Source of the DNA: Kribbella solani
Lineage (GTDB): Bacteria > Actinomycetota > Actinomycetes > Propionibacteriales > Kribbellaceae
Assembly (NCBI RefSeq): GCF_014205295.1
Contig: NZ_JACHNF010000001.1
Coordinates: 1,736,001 to 1,800,000, forward strand
Reading direction: 5' to 3'
DNA: 64,000 nucleotides
Shown here: positions 24,407-33,797 of the stretch, one piece after another
Layout: the number at the start of each line of letters is the position of its first letter
How positions within the stretch are numbered: the first letter of the stretch is position 1
Translations under genes and position numbers: made by a program
Notes under the pieces: model-generated
Database searches by the model: none
Told to the model about the DNA's origin: nothing
What the model saw: only the letters and a program-made list of their open reading frames with translations

Positions 24407-24883
24407 ATGCACCTGCGCCCCGCGACCGCCGCTGATCTTCCGTTCCTGATCGAGATGATGCTCGAGGCCTGCAACTGGGACGGGACGCCCTGGTTCGACG
24501 AGGCCAAGGTGCGGTCGGAGGACCAGGTCTGGCGGTACCTCGTGGGCTGGCCGCGCGACGGTGACTTCGGGGTGATCGCCGAGCTGGGCGGCTCCCCGGC
24601 CGGCGCGACCTGGGGGCGGCTGCTGACGCGAAACCGTGCGGGGTACGGGTACATCGCGGACGACGTACCCGAACTCACCCTCGGCGTATCCCCCGCGTTC
24701 CGCCGTCGCGGCGTAGCACGTGCGGTGCTGACCGAGCTGGTCGCTCAGGCGCGCGCGGCCGCGTACACCCGGCTTTCGCTCAGCGTCGACCCGGGCAACC
24801 CGGCGCGCACCCTGTACGAGTCGCTCGGCTTCCGGAAGGTCGGGGTCGTGGGTACGTCCGACACGATGCTGCTGGAGCTTTAG
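24407..24883 (+). CDS. GNAT family N-acetyltransferase
   Basis: 158 residues with the complete GNAT core: LTLGVSPAFRRRGVARAVLTEL is the acetyl-CoA loop, and NPARTLYESLGFRKVG the C-terminal motif. The acceptor is unknown. ATG 24407 follows AAGGATGGGGAC. It converges on the DUF4185 gene with a 4-bp overlap (TTAG shared by both stops). Confidence 0.88.
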   Translation: MHLRPATAADLPFLIEMMLEACNWDGTPWFDEAKVRSEDQVWRYLVGWPRDGDFGVIAELGGSPAGATWGRLLTRNRAGYGYIADDVPELTLGVSPAFRRRGVARAVLTELVAQARAAAYTRLSLSVDPGNPARTLYESLGFRKVGVVGTSDTMLLEL

Positions 24884-25983
24884 CCGAAACCGCGGACGCG
24901 GAACTGCATCACCCGGTACGGCCACCCGTTGTCGGTGTTCCACTGGCTGACCGACAGGTGCAGGTCGGACAAGGTGGAGCCCGGGATGACGTACCCGCCG
25001 TACAGCTGGGCCACGTGGTTGTCGTCCTCGGAGCCCCACGCTCCCCCGTAGATCAGCGGCTGGCGGTACGCGGTGTACAGGTTCGAGGTCGGGGTGTCCA
25101 TGATCATGCCGTCGATCCGGTAGTCGCCGGCGTTGAACCACGTCAGGATCCATTTCCCGCCGAGCGGCCGCAGGCTCATCTCGCCGAAGCTGCCGGTCAG
25201 GATCGGCGTGGCCGGGTTGCCCCAGGCCCACGCCCCGTCCCGGTACCCCCACGGCTCGTACGCGCCCGGGTTCGCGATCTGTTCCTGGCGTACGCGTTTG
25301 AGGATGATCGGCTTGTTCCGCTGAAAGCCGGTCGAGTAGACGTACACGTAGCCGTCGTTGCCGAGGCCCCAGGTGAGCAACTGGAACAGGCCGCCGTCGA
25401 GGTTCGGGTCGAACTTCGCGCCGGTGTGGTACCAGCTCGCGCCGGAGTTGTCGGAGCGCCAGATCTCGGTCCAGACCACGTTGCCGAGACCCTTGTTCAC
25501 CATCGCGTGCAGGTACATCGACCCGCCGATGGTGATCACGTCGGACGGCAGCACGGTCGAGAACGTCGGGTTGTCGTGCGGGTAGTCCCACAGCTGCTGC
25601 GCCGCCGCGCCACCGACCGCGCCGGACCACTTGACGCCGCCGGCGAGGTTCGTCGTGGTGGACCACAGCGCGACCGGCGAACGCCACCAGCCGCCACCGA
25701 CCGCGGGCTGCTCGAACGTGTCACCGAACATGAACAGCAACCGCCCGTCCGGCGTACGCGCCGGGATCCCGAGGTCGGTCGCCGCCATCCGGAACCGGTC
25801 GGTCAGTCCCGGACCGGTCAGGTCGGCCACCTTGCTGGTCTGGATGGCTTGCGGGCGACGGCACTTCTTCGCCGCGGCGCCTGCCTGGGTGGCAGCTTCG
25901 GTGGCGGCGAAGGCACTCGCGGGCGTGGCGGCGAGGACACCGGCGCCGACCGCGGCGCGCAGGAACGTGGATCGCTTCATCAT
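24880..25983 (-). CDS. Secreted DUF4185 protein (beta-propeller-like)
   Basis: 367 residues. Signal sequence with MKRSTFLRAAVG start, a hydrophobic core and a cleavage site near ASAFAA-T; the KR (not RR) before STFLR makes it Sec or an atypical Tat substrate. The mature part contains the DUF4185 pattern: DRFRMAATDLG, LLFMFGDTF, NKPIILKRV, YGGYVIPGSTL. The fold resembles five-bladed glycosidase propellers, but no activity is assigned. ATG 25983 follows GGGAG; ATG 25980 is an alternative. Confidence 0.82.
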   Translation of the reverse strand: MMKRSTFLRAAVGAGVLAATPASAFAATEAATQAGAAAKKCRRPQAIQTSKVADLTGPGLTDRFRMAATDLGIPARTPDGRLLFMFGDTFEQPAVGGGWWRSPVALWSTTTNLAGGVKWSGAVGGAAAQQLWDYPHDNPTFSTVLPSDVITIGGSMYLHAMVNKGLGNVVWTEIWRSDNSGASWYHTGAKFDPNLDGGLFQLLTWGLGNDGYVYVYSTGFQRNKPIILKRVRQEQIANPGAYEPWGYRDGAWAWGNPATPILTGSFGEMSLRPLGGKWILTWFNAGDYRIDGMIMDTPTSNLYTAYRQPLIYGGAWGSEDDNHVAQLYGGYVIPGSTLSDLHLSVSQWNTDNGWPYRVMQFRVRGFG

Positions 25984-26086
25984 CTGCTGACTCCCGGCAT
26001 CACGAGGGGGCGGACTGATGGGAAATCGATTTCTGCCAAACGATCCCGCAGCCCCCCACCAAAGTCAAGGCCGCCCACCCCGCCGC

Positions 26087-26159
26087 GGGTTCTCCACTCT
26101 TCTTGCGGGTTATCCACTGGCGTACGGGTGGAGAACCCACAAGACGGGTGGATATCCAC
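26087..26159. repeat. Four 20-bp-phased repeats forming nested inverted repeats
   Basis: GGGTTCTCCAC (26087) and GGGTTATCCAC (26107) are direct repeats 20 bp apart. GGGTGGAGAACCC (26126) and GGGTGGATATCCAC (26146) continue the 20-bp rhythm in inverted form. The first and third pair perfectly over 11 bp, and the last contains the 12-bp palindrome GTGGATATCCAC. It lies between the sseA stop and the DUF4185 start. Confidence 0.75.
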
Positions 26160-26215
26160 TCCTGTCGCGGAGCGCGGCTGGGCGCTCCGGCGGGCGGCGG
26201 ACGGGTGGTGGGTGG

Positions 26216-27034
26216 TCAGTGGGGGCCGGTGGCGATGGGGCGGGTCGGGTCGGTGATCCACTCGGACCAGCTGCCGATGTACACCGTCGCGGGCAGGCCG
26301 GCGGTTTCCAGGGCGAGGGCTTCGTGGGCGGCTGTGACACCGGAGCCGCAGTACACGCCCACCTCGGTGCTGGGCCTGATGCCTAACGCAGTGAACCGCT
26401 CCTGCAGCTCGGCGGCCGGCAGAAAGCGCCCCGACTCATCGACGTTCGCGGCAGTCGGCGCGTTCACCGCACCCGGGATGTGACCAGCCACCGGATCCAT
26501 CGGTTCGACCTCACCCGCATACCGCTCAGGAGCACGCGCGTCCAGCAGGATCCCACTGGAAGCAACCACGGCCGTCCCCGCCGCATCCAGCAACGGCAAA
26601 TGCCCCGCGGTAGCTACGTACGCATCAGCTGTCCCAGTCGGCGGGATCTCGGTAGTTGTCTCGCCGCCGGCCGCCTTCCAGGCCGCCAGCCCGCCGTCGA
26701 GTACGCGAACGTCCGTCAACCCGAAGTACCGGAACACCCACCAGGCCCGCGCGGCGGCCATCGAGTTCGCCGCGTCGTACACGACCACCGGTGTGTCCGC
26801 CGACCTGATCCCCAGCCGCTGGAACGTCGCCGTCACGGTGGTTGCATCAGGCAACGGATGCCGCCCCGGACCAGGAGCAGCCGCCAGCTCGGTGTCGAGG
26901 TCCACGAAGTGCGCTCCCGGCAAATGCGCGGCCTCGTACGCCTCGCGCCCCGGCGGGCCGGCCAGGTTCCAGGTGACATCGGCGAGCACCGGGCTCGACC
27001 CACGCAACGACTCCGCACTGATCAACGAACTCAT
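26216..27034 (-). CDS. sseA: Thiosulfate/3-mercaptopyruvate sulfurtransferase (rhodanese)
   Basis: 272 residues with two rhodanese domains. The N-terminal domain is inactive; the C-terminal one has the active-site loop CGSGVTAAHEAL with the catalytic Cys, the CGSGVT form typical of 3-mercaptopyruvate sulfurtransferases. It moves sulfane sulfur to thiol or cyanide acceptors in the cytoplasm. ATG 27034 follows GAGGACGTGG. It lies 76 bp downstream of tdk on the same strand. Confidence 0.9.
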   Translation of the reverse strand: MSSLISAESLRGSSPVLADVTWNLAGPPGREAYEAAHLPGAHFVDLDTELAAAPGPGRHPLPDATTVTATFQRLGIRSADTPVVVYDAANSMAAARAWWVFRYFGLTDVRVLDGGLAAWKAAGGETTTEIPPTGTADAYVATAGHLPLLDAAGTAVVASSGILLDARAPERYAGEVEPMDPVAGHIPGAVNAPTAANVDESGRFLPAAELQERFTALGIRPSTEVGVYCGSGVTAAHEALALETAGLPATVYIGSWSEWITDPTRPIATGPH

Positions 27035-27110
27035 CCACGTCCTCGCTTCGCTCCGGGCGCGGATGAGGCACAAACCGCACTGTGTTGTTTGATGAGCTCG
27101 CTGCGCTCTC

Positions 27111-27764
27111 TCATGAAGCGGTTCCTCCGAACGGTAGGACCTCGGGTGACAGGGTGGCCCGGGCGCGGGCCTGGGTGAGGCGGCGACGGTGGTGCCGGCG
27201 GCAGAGCACCTCGTACGCGGGCTCGTGGTCCCGTGTCACCATGTCACCCACCACCAGCTGTTCGCCCTCGGTCACCATCTCCCCACCGATCGTACGGGCG
27301 TTGTGGGTGGCCCGTTCACCACACCAGCACAGCGCCTCCACCTGGAGCAGTTCCATCCGGTCCGCCAGCTCGACCAGCCGCGCCGACCCGGGGAACAGCG
27401 TGGCCCGGAAGTCGGTCAGGATGCCGAAGCAGAACACGTCGATCTGCAGCTCGTCGACCAGCCGCGCGAGTTGCTCGATCTGCAGCGGGCTGTAGAACTG
27501 CGCCTCGTCGCACACCACGTAGTCGATCCGCCCGCCGTGGGTCAGCTCGTTCACCACGTAGTCCCAGAAGTCGAACTCCTCGCGTACCTCGACCGCCTCG
27601 GCCGACAGCCCGAGCCGCGACGACAGCACCGACTCCCCCGCCCGGTCGTGGCTGGTGAAGATCCGCCCGCGCCGCCCCCGCGCCTTGTGGTTGTGATCCA
27701 TCTGCAGGGCCAGCGTCGACTTGCCACAGTCCATCGTCCCGGTGAAGTAAAGGAGCTCAGCCAC
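27111..27764 (-). CDS. tdk: Thymidine kinase
   Basis: 217 residues, type II thymidine kinase. The P-loop GTMDCGKST is at 9-17, DEAQF carries the catalytic Glu, and lasso-region CxC plus the CRRHH segment form the structural zinc site. It phosphorylates thymidine in the salvage pathway. GTG 27764 gives the usual MAELLYFTG start; the TTG 18 nt upstream is less likely. C-terminus extended by about 20 residues rich in Arg. Confidence 0.92.
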   Translation of the reverse strand: MAELLYFTGTMDCGKSTLALQMDHNHKARGRRGRIFTSHDRAGESVLSSRLGLSAEAVEVREEFDFWDYVVNELTHGGRIDYVVCDEAQFYSPLQIEQLARLVDELQIDVFCFGILTDFRATLFPGSARLVELADRMELLQVEALCWCGERATHNARTIGGEMVTEGEQLVVGDMVTRDHEPAYEVLCRRHHRRRLTQARARATLSPEVLPFGGTAS

Positions 27765-27863
27765 GGGCGCACATCCTGCCAAGTCAGAGGTTCGGGGCGC
27801 ACGCCGGGGTGTGTCGGGAGGGGGTGGGTTGGGTTCTGAGCCTCCGGCCGGTTTGAATGGACC

Positions 27864-29507
27864 GTGCGCAAAGCTCTGCTGCTCGCCCTCGCGGCCTGTC
27901 TGACCCTCGCTGCTTCCGCTCTGCCGGCCGTCGCCGGGCCGGTCCGGGCCGAGGCGGGGTCACGTGCGTACTTCGTGATCACCGACCCGAACCAGACCGG
28001 CAAGGTCACCGGCGCGATCACCCAGAACAACGGCAGCGTGTACGCGACGTACGACCCGATCGGGGTGATCGTGGTGCACTCGGCGAACCCGGACTTCGCT
28101 GCCTCGATGCGCGGCGTCGACGGGGTCCGGAAGGCGGGCGCGACGCGTACGTCGGACCTGCCCGCCGATGCGACCGCGCCGGCGATCCCGGCCGCGGTCC
28201 CGGAGACCGCGACCACCGCGCCGGAGACGGATCGCGCGGACATGACCCAGATCGGCGCGGACCAGGCCTGGCAGAAGAACCTGGGCTCGAAGAACGTCAC
28301 CGTCGGCGTACTCGACACCGGCGTCGACGACCAGCACCCGGATCTGAAGGCGAACTTCGACGCGGCCAAGTCGGCCTCGTGCGCGTACGGCAAGGCCGAC
28401 ACCCGGCCCGGCGCCTGGCGGCCGGTGGGCGAGCACGGTACGCATGTGGCCGGCACGATCGCGGCGGCGAAGAACGGGATCGGCATGATCGGGGTCGCGC
28501 CGGGCGTGAAGGTGTCGTCGATCCGGGTCGCGGAGCCGGACAGCGAGCTGTTCTTCCCGGAGAACACGGTGTGCGCCTTCATGTTCGCGGCCGACAAGGG
28601 CGTCTCGGTGACGAACAACAGCTACTACGTCGACCCGTGGCTGTTCCTGTGCCCGAACAACCCGGACCAGGACGCGATCGCCGAGGCGGTCCGCCGCGCG
28701 GTCGCGTACTCCGACAGCAAGGGCGTCGTGAATGTCGCGGCGGCCGGCAACGAGGACTACGACCTGGCCGACAAGTCGGACGACACTTCCAGCCCGAACG
28801 ACTCGACCGCCGCGCCGCGGGCGATCACCAACGACTGCCTCAGCCTGCCGACCGAGCTGCCGAACGTGGTGGTCGTCGCGTCCGTCGACCCGACCGGCCT
28901 GAAGTCCCGGTTCTCGAACTTCGGTCAGAACAAGATCAGCCTGGCCGCGCCGGGTGAGGCGGTCTACTCGACCGTCCCCGGCGGCGGGTACAAGATGCTG
29001 GAGGGTACGTCGATGGCGTCGCCGCACGTTGCCGGAGTGGCGGCGTTGCTGCGGAGCGTCAACCCGAAGCTGACCCCGGCGCAGGTACGGGCGCGGCTCG
29101 CGCAGGAGGCCGACGACATCGCCTGCCCGCCGGCGGCGTCCGGCGAGTGCACCGGCTCGGCCGCGAACAACTCCTACTACGGCGAAGGCATGGTCGACGC
29201 CGCCGAGGCCGTCGGTGCGGCGGCCGCGCAGCCGAAGGGTTCGATCGCGATCACCGAGCCGACCGAGCAACTCGGCTTCGGTGGCATTCCGGCGATCCCG
29301 CTGCTGCTCAAAGGCACCGGCGGTACGGGCGGCATCAGCTACTCCGCCACCGGTCTCCCGCCCGGGCTCACGATCGACCCGGAGCGTGGCTGGATCACCG
29401 GCGTACTGACACCGGGAGCCGGTCGCTACAAGGTCACTGTGATCGCGCGTGACGGTGACGCGAAGTCGGCGCGCACCACCTTCTTCTGGGACGTATGGAG
29501 CTTTTAG
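27864..29507 (+). CDS. Secreted subtilisin-like serine peptidase (S8)
   Basis: 547 residues. Signal peptide cleaved near PAVAG-P (about 25). An I9-like propeptide region runs to about 125. Catalytic triad: Asp151 (VLDTGVD), His191 (HGTHVAGT), Ser383 (GTSMASPH), oxyanion Asn296 (AAGNE). After about 450 there is an Ig/cadherin-like domain (ISYSATGLPPGLTID), typical of secreted proteases. GTG start. It shares its stop with the converging phosphodiesterase gene in a 4-bp overlap. Confidence 0.93.
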   Translation: MRKALLLALAACLTLAASALPAVAGPVRAEAGSRAYFVITDPNQTGKVTGAITQNNGSVYATYDPIGVIVVHSANPDFAASMRGVDGVRKAGATRTSDLPADATAPAIPAAVPETATTAPETDRADMTQIGADQAWQKNLGSKNVTVGVLDTGVDDQHPDLKANFDAAKSASCAYGKADTRPGAWRPVGEHGTHVAGTIAAAKNGIGMIGVAPGVKVSSIRVAEPDSELFFPENTVCAFMFAADKGVSVTNNSYYVDPWLFLCPNNPDQDAIAEAVRRAVAYSDSKGVVNVAAAGNEDYDLADKSDDTSSPNDSTAAPRAITNDCLSLPTELPNVVVVASVDPTGLKSRFSNFGQNKISLAAPGEAVYSTVPGGGYKMLEGTSMASPHVAGVAALLRSVNPKLTPAQVRARLAQEADDIACPPAASGECTGSAANNSYYGEGMVDAAEAVGAAAAQPKGSIAITEPTEQLGFGGIPAIPLLLKGTGGTGGISYSATGLPPGLTIDPERGWITGVLTPGAGRYKVTVIARDGDAKSARTTFFWDVWSF

Positions 29508-30628
29508 CTATTGGCGTCGACGAGTAATGGGATCAGCATCTCGTCCGGCGTCAGCGAACCGTGCATGCCGATCAGGCCGGCCTCCTGGGCGTGGCGGCGG
29601 CTGGCGACGAGCGCGACCGGTCCGAGAGCGGCGATGATCACGTCACCAAGCCGCGGCGCTACCCGTTCCTCCACCGCGCCGAACCAGCCTTGCGCGACGG
29701 CATCCGAGCGTGACAGCACCAGCGCCTTGTCGCCGAGACGCTCCTGGTAGGTCGCGATCACGTCGGCTTCGGCGCCCGGAACGCAGTACAGGTGCCGGAA
29801 GCGCGATTCGCCGCCGACGATGCGTACGCCGTCGGTGAGCGCCGGCTCGGAGTCGATGTCGACCCGGTGCTCCGGCTGGATGTCGATCATCCCGTGGTCC
29901 GCGACGACGAGCAGCACGGCGTCACGCGGCAGCGCGGCCCGTACGCGCTGGGCGAACTCGTCGGCGGCCGCGAGTTCCTTGCGCCACTGCGTCGAGTCGC
30001 TGCCCTGCTGGTGGCCGATGTAGTCGAGCTGCGAGTCGTACACGTACACGACCGACGACTGGCCTTCGCGGCTTGCGAACCGGGTGGCGTCCAGCCGGTC
30101 CTCGATCGTGTCGGCGCCGCGATGACGTGTCCCGCGGAACGCGGCAGCGGTCAGGCCGGAGGTCTCGAAGCGCGCCTTGCTCACGTTGCGGGCGGCGACG
30201 CCGGCCGCGGCCATCCGGTCGAAGACAGTCGCGTGCGGTTGCCAGCGGCGCGGGTCCACCGGTACGTCCCAGGCGAGCGCGTTCAGCAGGGCGTCACGCT
30301 CCGGTACGAGGGTCGTGTAGCCGACGATGCCGTGCGCGCCCGGCGGCAGGCCGGTGCCGAGGCTGGTGAGGCTTGTCGCGGTTGTCGACGGCACTCCGGC
30401 GGTCAGGCTGCGACTCGCCGGCATCAAGGACGACAAGTACGGCGCGAACTCGGCGTACCGCTGCAGCAGGTTCCACCCGAGGCCGTCGAACAACAGCACG
30501 GCGTAGCGCGCGGCCGGTGGGAGGTCGAGGCGGTTGGTGTCCCCCGGCACCGACAGCGCGCCGGCGATCGAGGGCAGTACGTCGGCGAGCGATCCGCCGC
30601 CGTACTCGGGGGCGACGGGCACGATCAC
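29504..30628 (-). CDS. Alkaline-phosphatase-superfamily phosphodiesterase/nucleotide pyrophosphatase
   Basis: 374 residues. Metal-site motifs in order: FDGLGW (Asp), the Thr nucleophile in PSTTATS, YDSQLDYIGHQQG (Asp and His), VVADHGM (Asp-His) and a late GMHGS (His). This is the full type I phosphodiesterase/pyrophosphatase set. No signal peptide, so it is cytoplasmic. Start GTG is 4 nt after the DUF5998 stop, so the two form one unit. The substrate, nucleotide or phosphodiester, is not known. Confidence 0.9.
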   Translation of the reverse strand: MIVPVAPEYGGGSLADVLPSIAGALSVPGDTNRLDLPPAARYAVLLFDGLGWNLLQRYAEFAPYLSSLMPASRSLTAGVPSTTATSLTSLGTGLPPGAHGIVGYTTLVPERDALLNALAWDVPVDPRRWQPHATVFDRMAAAGVAARNVSKARFETSGLTAAAFRGTRHRGADTIEDRLDATRFASREGQSSVVYVYDSQLDYIGHQQGSDSTQWRKELAAADEFAQRVRAALPRDAVLLVVADHGMIDIQPEHRVDIDSEPALTDGVRIVGGESRFRHLYCVPGAEADVIATYQERLGDKALVLSRSDAVAQGWFGAVEERVAPRLGDVIIAALGPVALVASRRHAQEAGLIGMHGSLTPDEMLIPLLVDANS

Positions 30629-30632
30629 GGCA

Positions 30633-31244
30633 CTACCTGCTGGTGGCGAACGAGAGCGCCTTGGCGAACTCGAGCACCTGCTGGATGCCGGCCGGGCCGT
30701 CCGCGGCGGAACTGATCCGCAGCGAGATGTCGTCGGCGGCGACCGACCCGGTGTAGCCGTGGTCGGCCTCGCAGTTCGGGTCGGCGCAGACGGCCGGCTC
30801 GAGGTCGATCCGGTTCACCATGCCCCACCCGATGGTCAGCACCACCTCGCCGCCGCCGGCGATCGCCGGGTCGGCCTTGCCGGCGCCGTAGCCGGCCGGG
30901 TTCGGCACTACCCGGTTGACGACCACCGCGTTCACCCGGTGCAGCGGGATCGCCTCGGTGGACGTCGACGCGTACGGCGTCCGGATCACTTCGTCGGCGG
31001 CGTGCTCGTCGGTGTGCCCGACGATCAGCCGGCTCGGGGTCAGCGCCAGGATGGTGATGTGCCGCCGGACCTCGTCCCGGTCGAAGGTGGGCTCGTGCTG
31101 CAGCATGTAGGCCCGGATCGGTTCACCGGCGATCGCCACCTCGAGCGAGTCCGTCACCACGTCGGGGTAGTAGCCGCACCGGTCGATCGCGGCGCGCAGG
31201 TCTTCCGACGCGTCCACGAGCTCCGGTGTATTCAGGTCACGCAT
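30633..31244 (-). CDS. DUF5998 family protein
   Basis: 203 residues. It matches the actinobacterial DUF5998 proteins found next to the phosphodiesterase: IDRCGYYPDVV near the start, TPSRLIVGHTDEH and CADPNCEADHGYTG (a Cys pair plus His that may bind metal). No enzyme motif is visible and no function is assigned. ATG 31244 has GAGG nearby. Conserved linkage suggests a role with the phosphodiesterase. Confidence 0.85.
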   Translation of the reverse strand: MRDLNTPELVDASEDLRAAIDRCGYYPDVVTDSLEVAIAGEPIRAYMLQHEPTFDRDEVRRHITILALTPSRLIVGHTDEHAADEVIRTPYASTSTEAIPLHRVNAVVVNRVVPNPAGYGAGKADPAIAGGGEVVLTIGWGMVNRIDLEPAVCADPNCEADHGYTGSVAADDISLRISSAADGPAGIQQVLEFAKALSFATSR

Positions 31245-31312
31245 ACCCTCATCCTCGCACGACCCCGGCCCCGGCCGTCCCACCCTGCGCCTTCTCCTGT
31301 GGACAACCGCGA

Positions 31313-32962
31313 TCAGTTCGCGCTTGCCTTTCGCAGCACCGGCGCACCGGCAGCACCCGCGACGGCCACCAGGACAAGGCCCGCGACCACCTGCCCGAGC
31401 AGGAGAATGACGCCGGAACTCCCCTGCGTGATCACCTTGCCGCCGCTCAGCGCCAGCCCGCAAAGCGCACCGAATCCGACGACCGGCAGGCCGACGCCGA
31501 TGACAGGTACGACTGCCGCCAAGCGCGAGGCACGTTCGATCACTCGCAGTGGTACGCCTGAACGCCGCAGGGCACGGGCAGGGGCGGCCTGATCCAGCGC
31601 CGTACCGACCGCACCCGCTGCGGTGGATGCGGCAACAGTCAGGAACACCAGGGACAGCAGCAGAGCTACGCCGATCCGCATGTCGGTGAAACTCGGGTCG
31701 TCGTCACCAGGTGGCAAGAAGACCGAGATGAATCCGGTGACGAAGCCGGACAGCACCAGCGCGGCCACTGGGCGGAAGGCACCCTTGGGGTCATCGACCA
31801 AGCGGCGCCCGGCCAGCAGTGCCACCGGTCCGTTGGCCAGGTTCGCCATCGTACGACCGACCAGCTGCACCGCCCACGGTCCCATGACGCGTACAGCAAG
31901 CGCCGCGAAGCCGACTCCGATCAGCAAGGGCAGTAGCGCCGCCCGCATCCCGTAGTACGCCAGCACGATTGGGCCGATCAGTAGCAGTCCCAGGCGAAGG
32001 ACACTGACGCCCTTGCGCGTTTGCCCGCGTACGACGCCCAACGGGGTGATGCTGACGCGGCCGAGCCCGATCAGTGCGCTCACGACCGACAGCACCGGTA
32101 CCGCGACCAGTACGACGAGAACGGTCCACCAGGTCACGGTGATGTCGCCGACGTACCAGCGTCCGCCGCCTAGTGGGATCTGAGCGATCAGCGGACTCAG
32201 AGCCGTGTAACCGAGCAATCCGATCACTGCGCCGGCCGCGCCAAGCACTGCTTGTTCTACTGCGCTCAGCCACAGCACCTGCATCCGCGTGGCACCTGCC
32301 AGGCGCAGTGCGGCCAGCCGGTGTTCACGACGCTTGGCTGCTACGCCGGCGGCCTGGCCGACCAAACTGAGGATCGGGAAGAGTACGAGCGTGATGCCGA
32401 ACGCCACGGCGATCAGCAGCGCGACCATGCGGCTGTCCCACATCTTGTCGTTCCAGGTACTCACGTGCTGGGGATGTCCTTCGGTGGAGACCTTCTCCAC
32501 GCCGCGGATGATGATGAACTCTTCCGGCGACGACAGGCCCTTGCTGGTGATCACACCGGTCGGCTCCGCGAGACCGTACTGCTTGCTGAGGCTGGACCAG
32601 TGTTTGGCGACCTCAGGGGAGACAAACACCTCGCCTGGTTTCGGGGTATGGCTCAGGCCTGGCGGCGGTGCTTGCTCGTTCGGTCGGAGCACTGCGAGCT
32701 CCAGTACGGACAAGCGGTGGCCGTCGACGTGCTGCCGGTCGTCCAGGTTCAGCATGCCGATCGCGGTTGCCGGGTCGGCCTTGTCCGAGCTGCGCCAGCC
32801 GATCCGGTCCGAGCGGTGCGCCAGGCCGAGCGATCCGGCGATCAGGAAGGTGACCAGCAGCGCGACGACCGCGGTCGCACCCAGTGCGGCCAGGTTGGCC
32901 GCCCGCCCACCTGGCCCCGGGCGCCGGACGAACCGCAGGCCGAGGTCAGTCATCGGGTTCAC
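31313..32962 (-). CDS. ABC transporter permease, FtsX/MacB-like
   Basis: 549 residues, about ten hydrophobic helices. It starts with a TM helix and an extracytoplasmic domain of about 120 residues, then two FtsX-type helix bundles; the KRREHRLAALRLAGATRMQVLWLSAVEQ loop is a clear FtsX coupling motif. It probably exports a lipid, peptide or drug, or acts as a mechanotransmitter. GTG 32962 overlaps the ATPase stop as GTGA and has GGGAG 7 nt upstream; ATG 32953 is possible. Confidence 0.88.
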   Translation of the reverse strand: MNPMTDLGLRFVRRPGPGGRAANLAALGATAVVALLVTFLIAGSLGLAHRSDRIGWRSSDKADPATAIGMLNLDDRQHVDGHRLSVLELAVLRPNEQAPPPGLSHTPKPGEVFVSPEVAKHWSSLSKQYGLAEPTGVITSKGLSSPEEFIIIRGVEKVSTEGHPQHVSTWNDKMWDSRMVALLIAVAFGITLVLFPILSLVGQAAGVAAKRREHRLAALRLAGATRMQVLWLSAVEQAVLGAAGAVIGLLGYTALSPLIAQIPLGGGRWYVGDITVTWWTVLVVLVAVPVLSVVSALIGLGRVSITPLGVVRGQTRKGVSVLRLGLLLIGPIVLAYYGMRAALLPLLIGVGFAALAVRVMGPWAVQLVGRTMANLANGPVALLAGRRLVDDPKGAFRPVAALVLSGFVTGFISVFLPPGDDDPSFTDMRIGVALLLSLVFLTVAASTAAGAVGTALDQAAPARALRRSGVPLRVIERASRLAAVVPVIGVGLPVVGFGALCGLALSGGKVITQGSSGVILLLGQVVAGLVLVAVAGAAGAPVLRKASAN

Positions 32963-33681
32963 TGCTGGACTCCCGTCCATGCAGCTCCGGTGGCAGCGGG
33001 TGCACCAACTCGGCCGTCGACGATGTGGAGAGTCCGGTGGCAGCGTGCGGCTACCGCGTTGTCATGGGTGACCACTACTACGGCCGCGCCTCGGTGGGTT
33101 GCGGCACCGACGAGCAGGTCGATGACCTGTGAGCCGGTGGCGGCGTCGAGTGCGCCCGTGGGCTCGTCGGCGAACACCACCTGTGGTTCGCCGACCAGTG
33201 CACGGGCGATCGCGACCCGCTGTGCCTGACCACCGGACAGCTCCCCCGGCCGCCGTCCGGCCTCAGCAGCCAAGCCGACCTGTGCCAGCGTCGTACGCGC
33301 CCGACCGACCGCCTCCCGGCGGCTCATCCCGTCCACCATCAGCGGTAGCGCCACGTTCTCGTCCGCAGGCAGCTCGGCAAGCAGCTGGTTGTCCTGGAAG
33401 ACGAAGCCGAGGCGGCGACGGCGCAGGACGGTCCGGCCGGCGTCGTTCAGTTGGTCGACCCGCTCACCGCCGAGCCACACCTCACCCTGATCCGGCGTGA
33501 GGATGCCGGCCAGTACATGCAGCAGAGTGGTCTTGCCGTTCCCGCTCGGGCCCATCACGGCAAGCGCCTCGCCGGACCGGACAGCTACGTCGACGCCGGC
33601 CAGGCCGACCACGGGACCGTAGTGCTTCACGAGGCCGTGTCCGCTGAGCACGACCTGCGATTGGGGACTCTGGAAGTTCAT
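32959..33681 (-). CDS. ABC transporter ATP-binding protein (MacB/LolD type)
   Basis: 240 residues. Walker A GPSGNGKTT, Q-loop VFQDNQLL, signature LSGGQAQR, Walker B VVFADEPTGALD and H-loop VTHD are all intact, so it should hydrolyse ATP. It powers the coupled FtsX-like permease. ATG 33681 has GGAAGG 12 nt upstream. A strong hairpin 85 bp upstream separates it from the P450 gene. Confidence 0.94.
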   Translation of the reverse strand: MNFQSPQSQVVLSGHGLVKHYGPVVGLAGVDVAVRSGEALAVMGPSGNGKTTLLHVLAGILTPDQGEVWLGGERVDQLNDAGRTVLRRRRLGFVFQDNQLLAELPADENVALPLMVDGMSRREAVGRARTTLAQVGLAAEAGRRPGELSGGQAQRVAIARALVGEPQVVFADEPTGALDAATGSQVIDLLVGAATHRGAAVVVVTHDNAVAARCHRTLHIVDGRVGAPAATGAAWTGVQQ

Positions 33682-33765
33682 ACCGCAGAGCCTTCCGTGA
33701 ACCCGTCCTCACAACGTCGGACCACGGACCGGTCTTCGCGTCGCCTTCGGGTGCCTTTCGGCGCT

Positions 33766-33793
33766 CGCACGTACGACTTGAGTCGTACGTGCG
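33766..33793 (-). terminator. Terminator hairpin after P450 gene
   Basis: A perfect 12-bp stem (CGCACGTACGAC / GTCGTACGTGCG) with loop TTGA starts 4 nt after the P450 stop on the minus strand. There is no U tract. Confidence 0.7.
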
Positions 33794-33797
33794 TGAG

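Noticed and set aside
26107..26117. TTATCCAC as a DnaA box / origin
   Set aside because: It is a part of the 20-bp-phased GGGTTNTCCAC repeat, without a box cluster, dnaA or dnaN nearby.
30633..31244. DUF5998 start at 31463 (longer upstream reading)
   Set aside because: The upstream part runs antisense to nothing conserved and is Arg/Gly-rich; ATG 31244 gives the family N-terminus.
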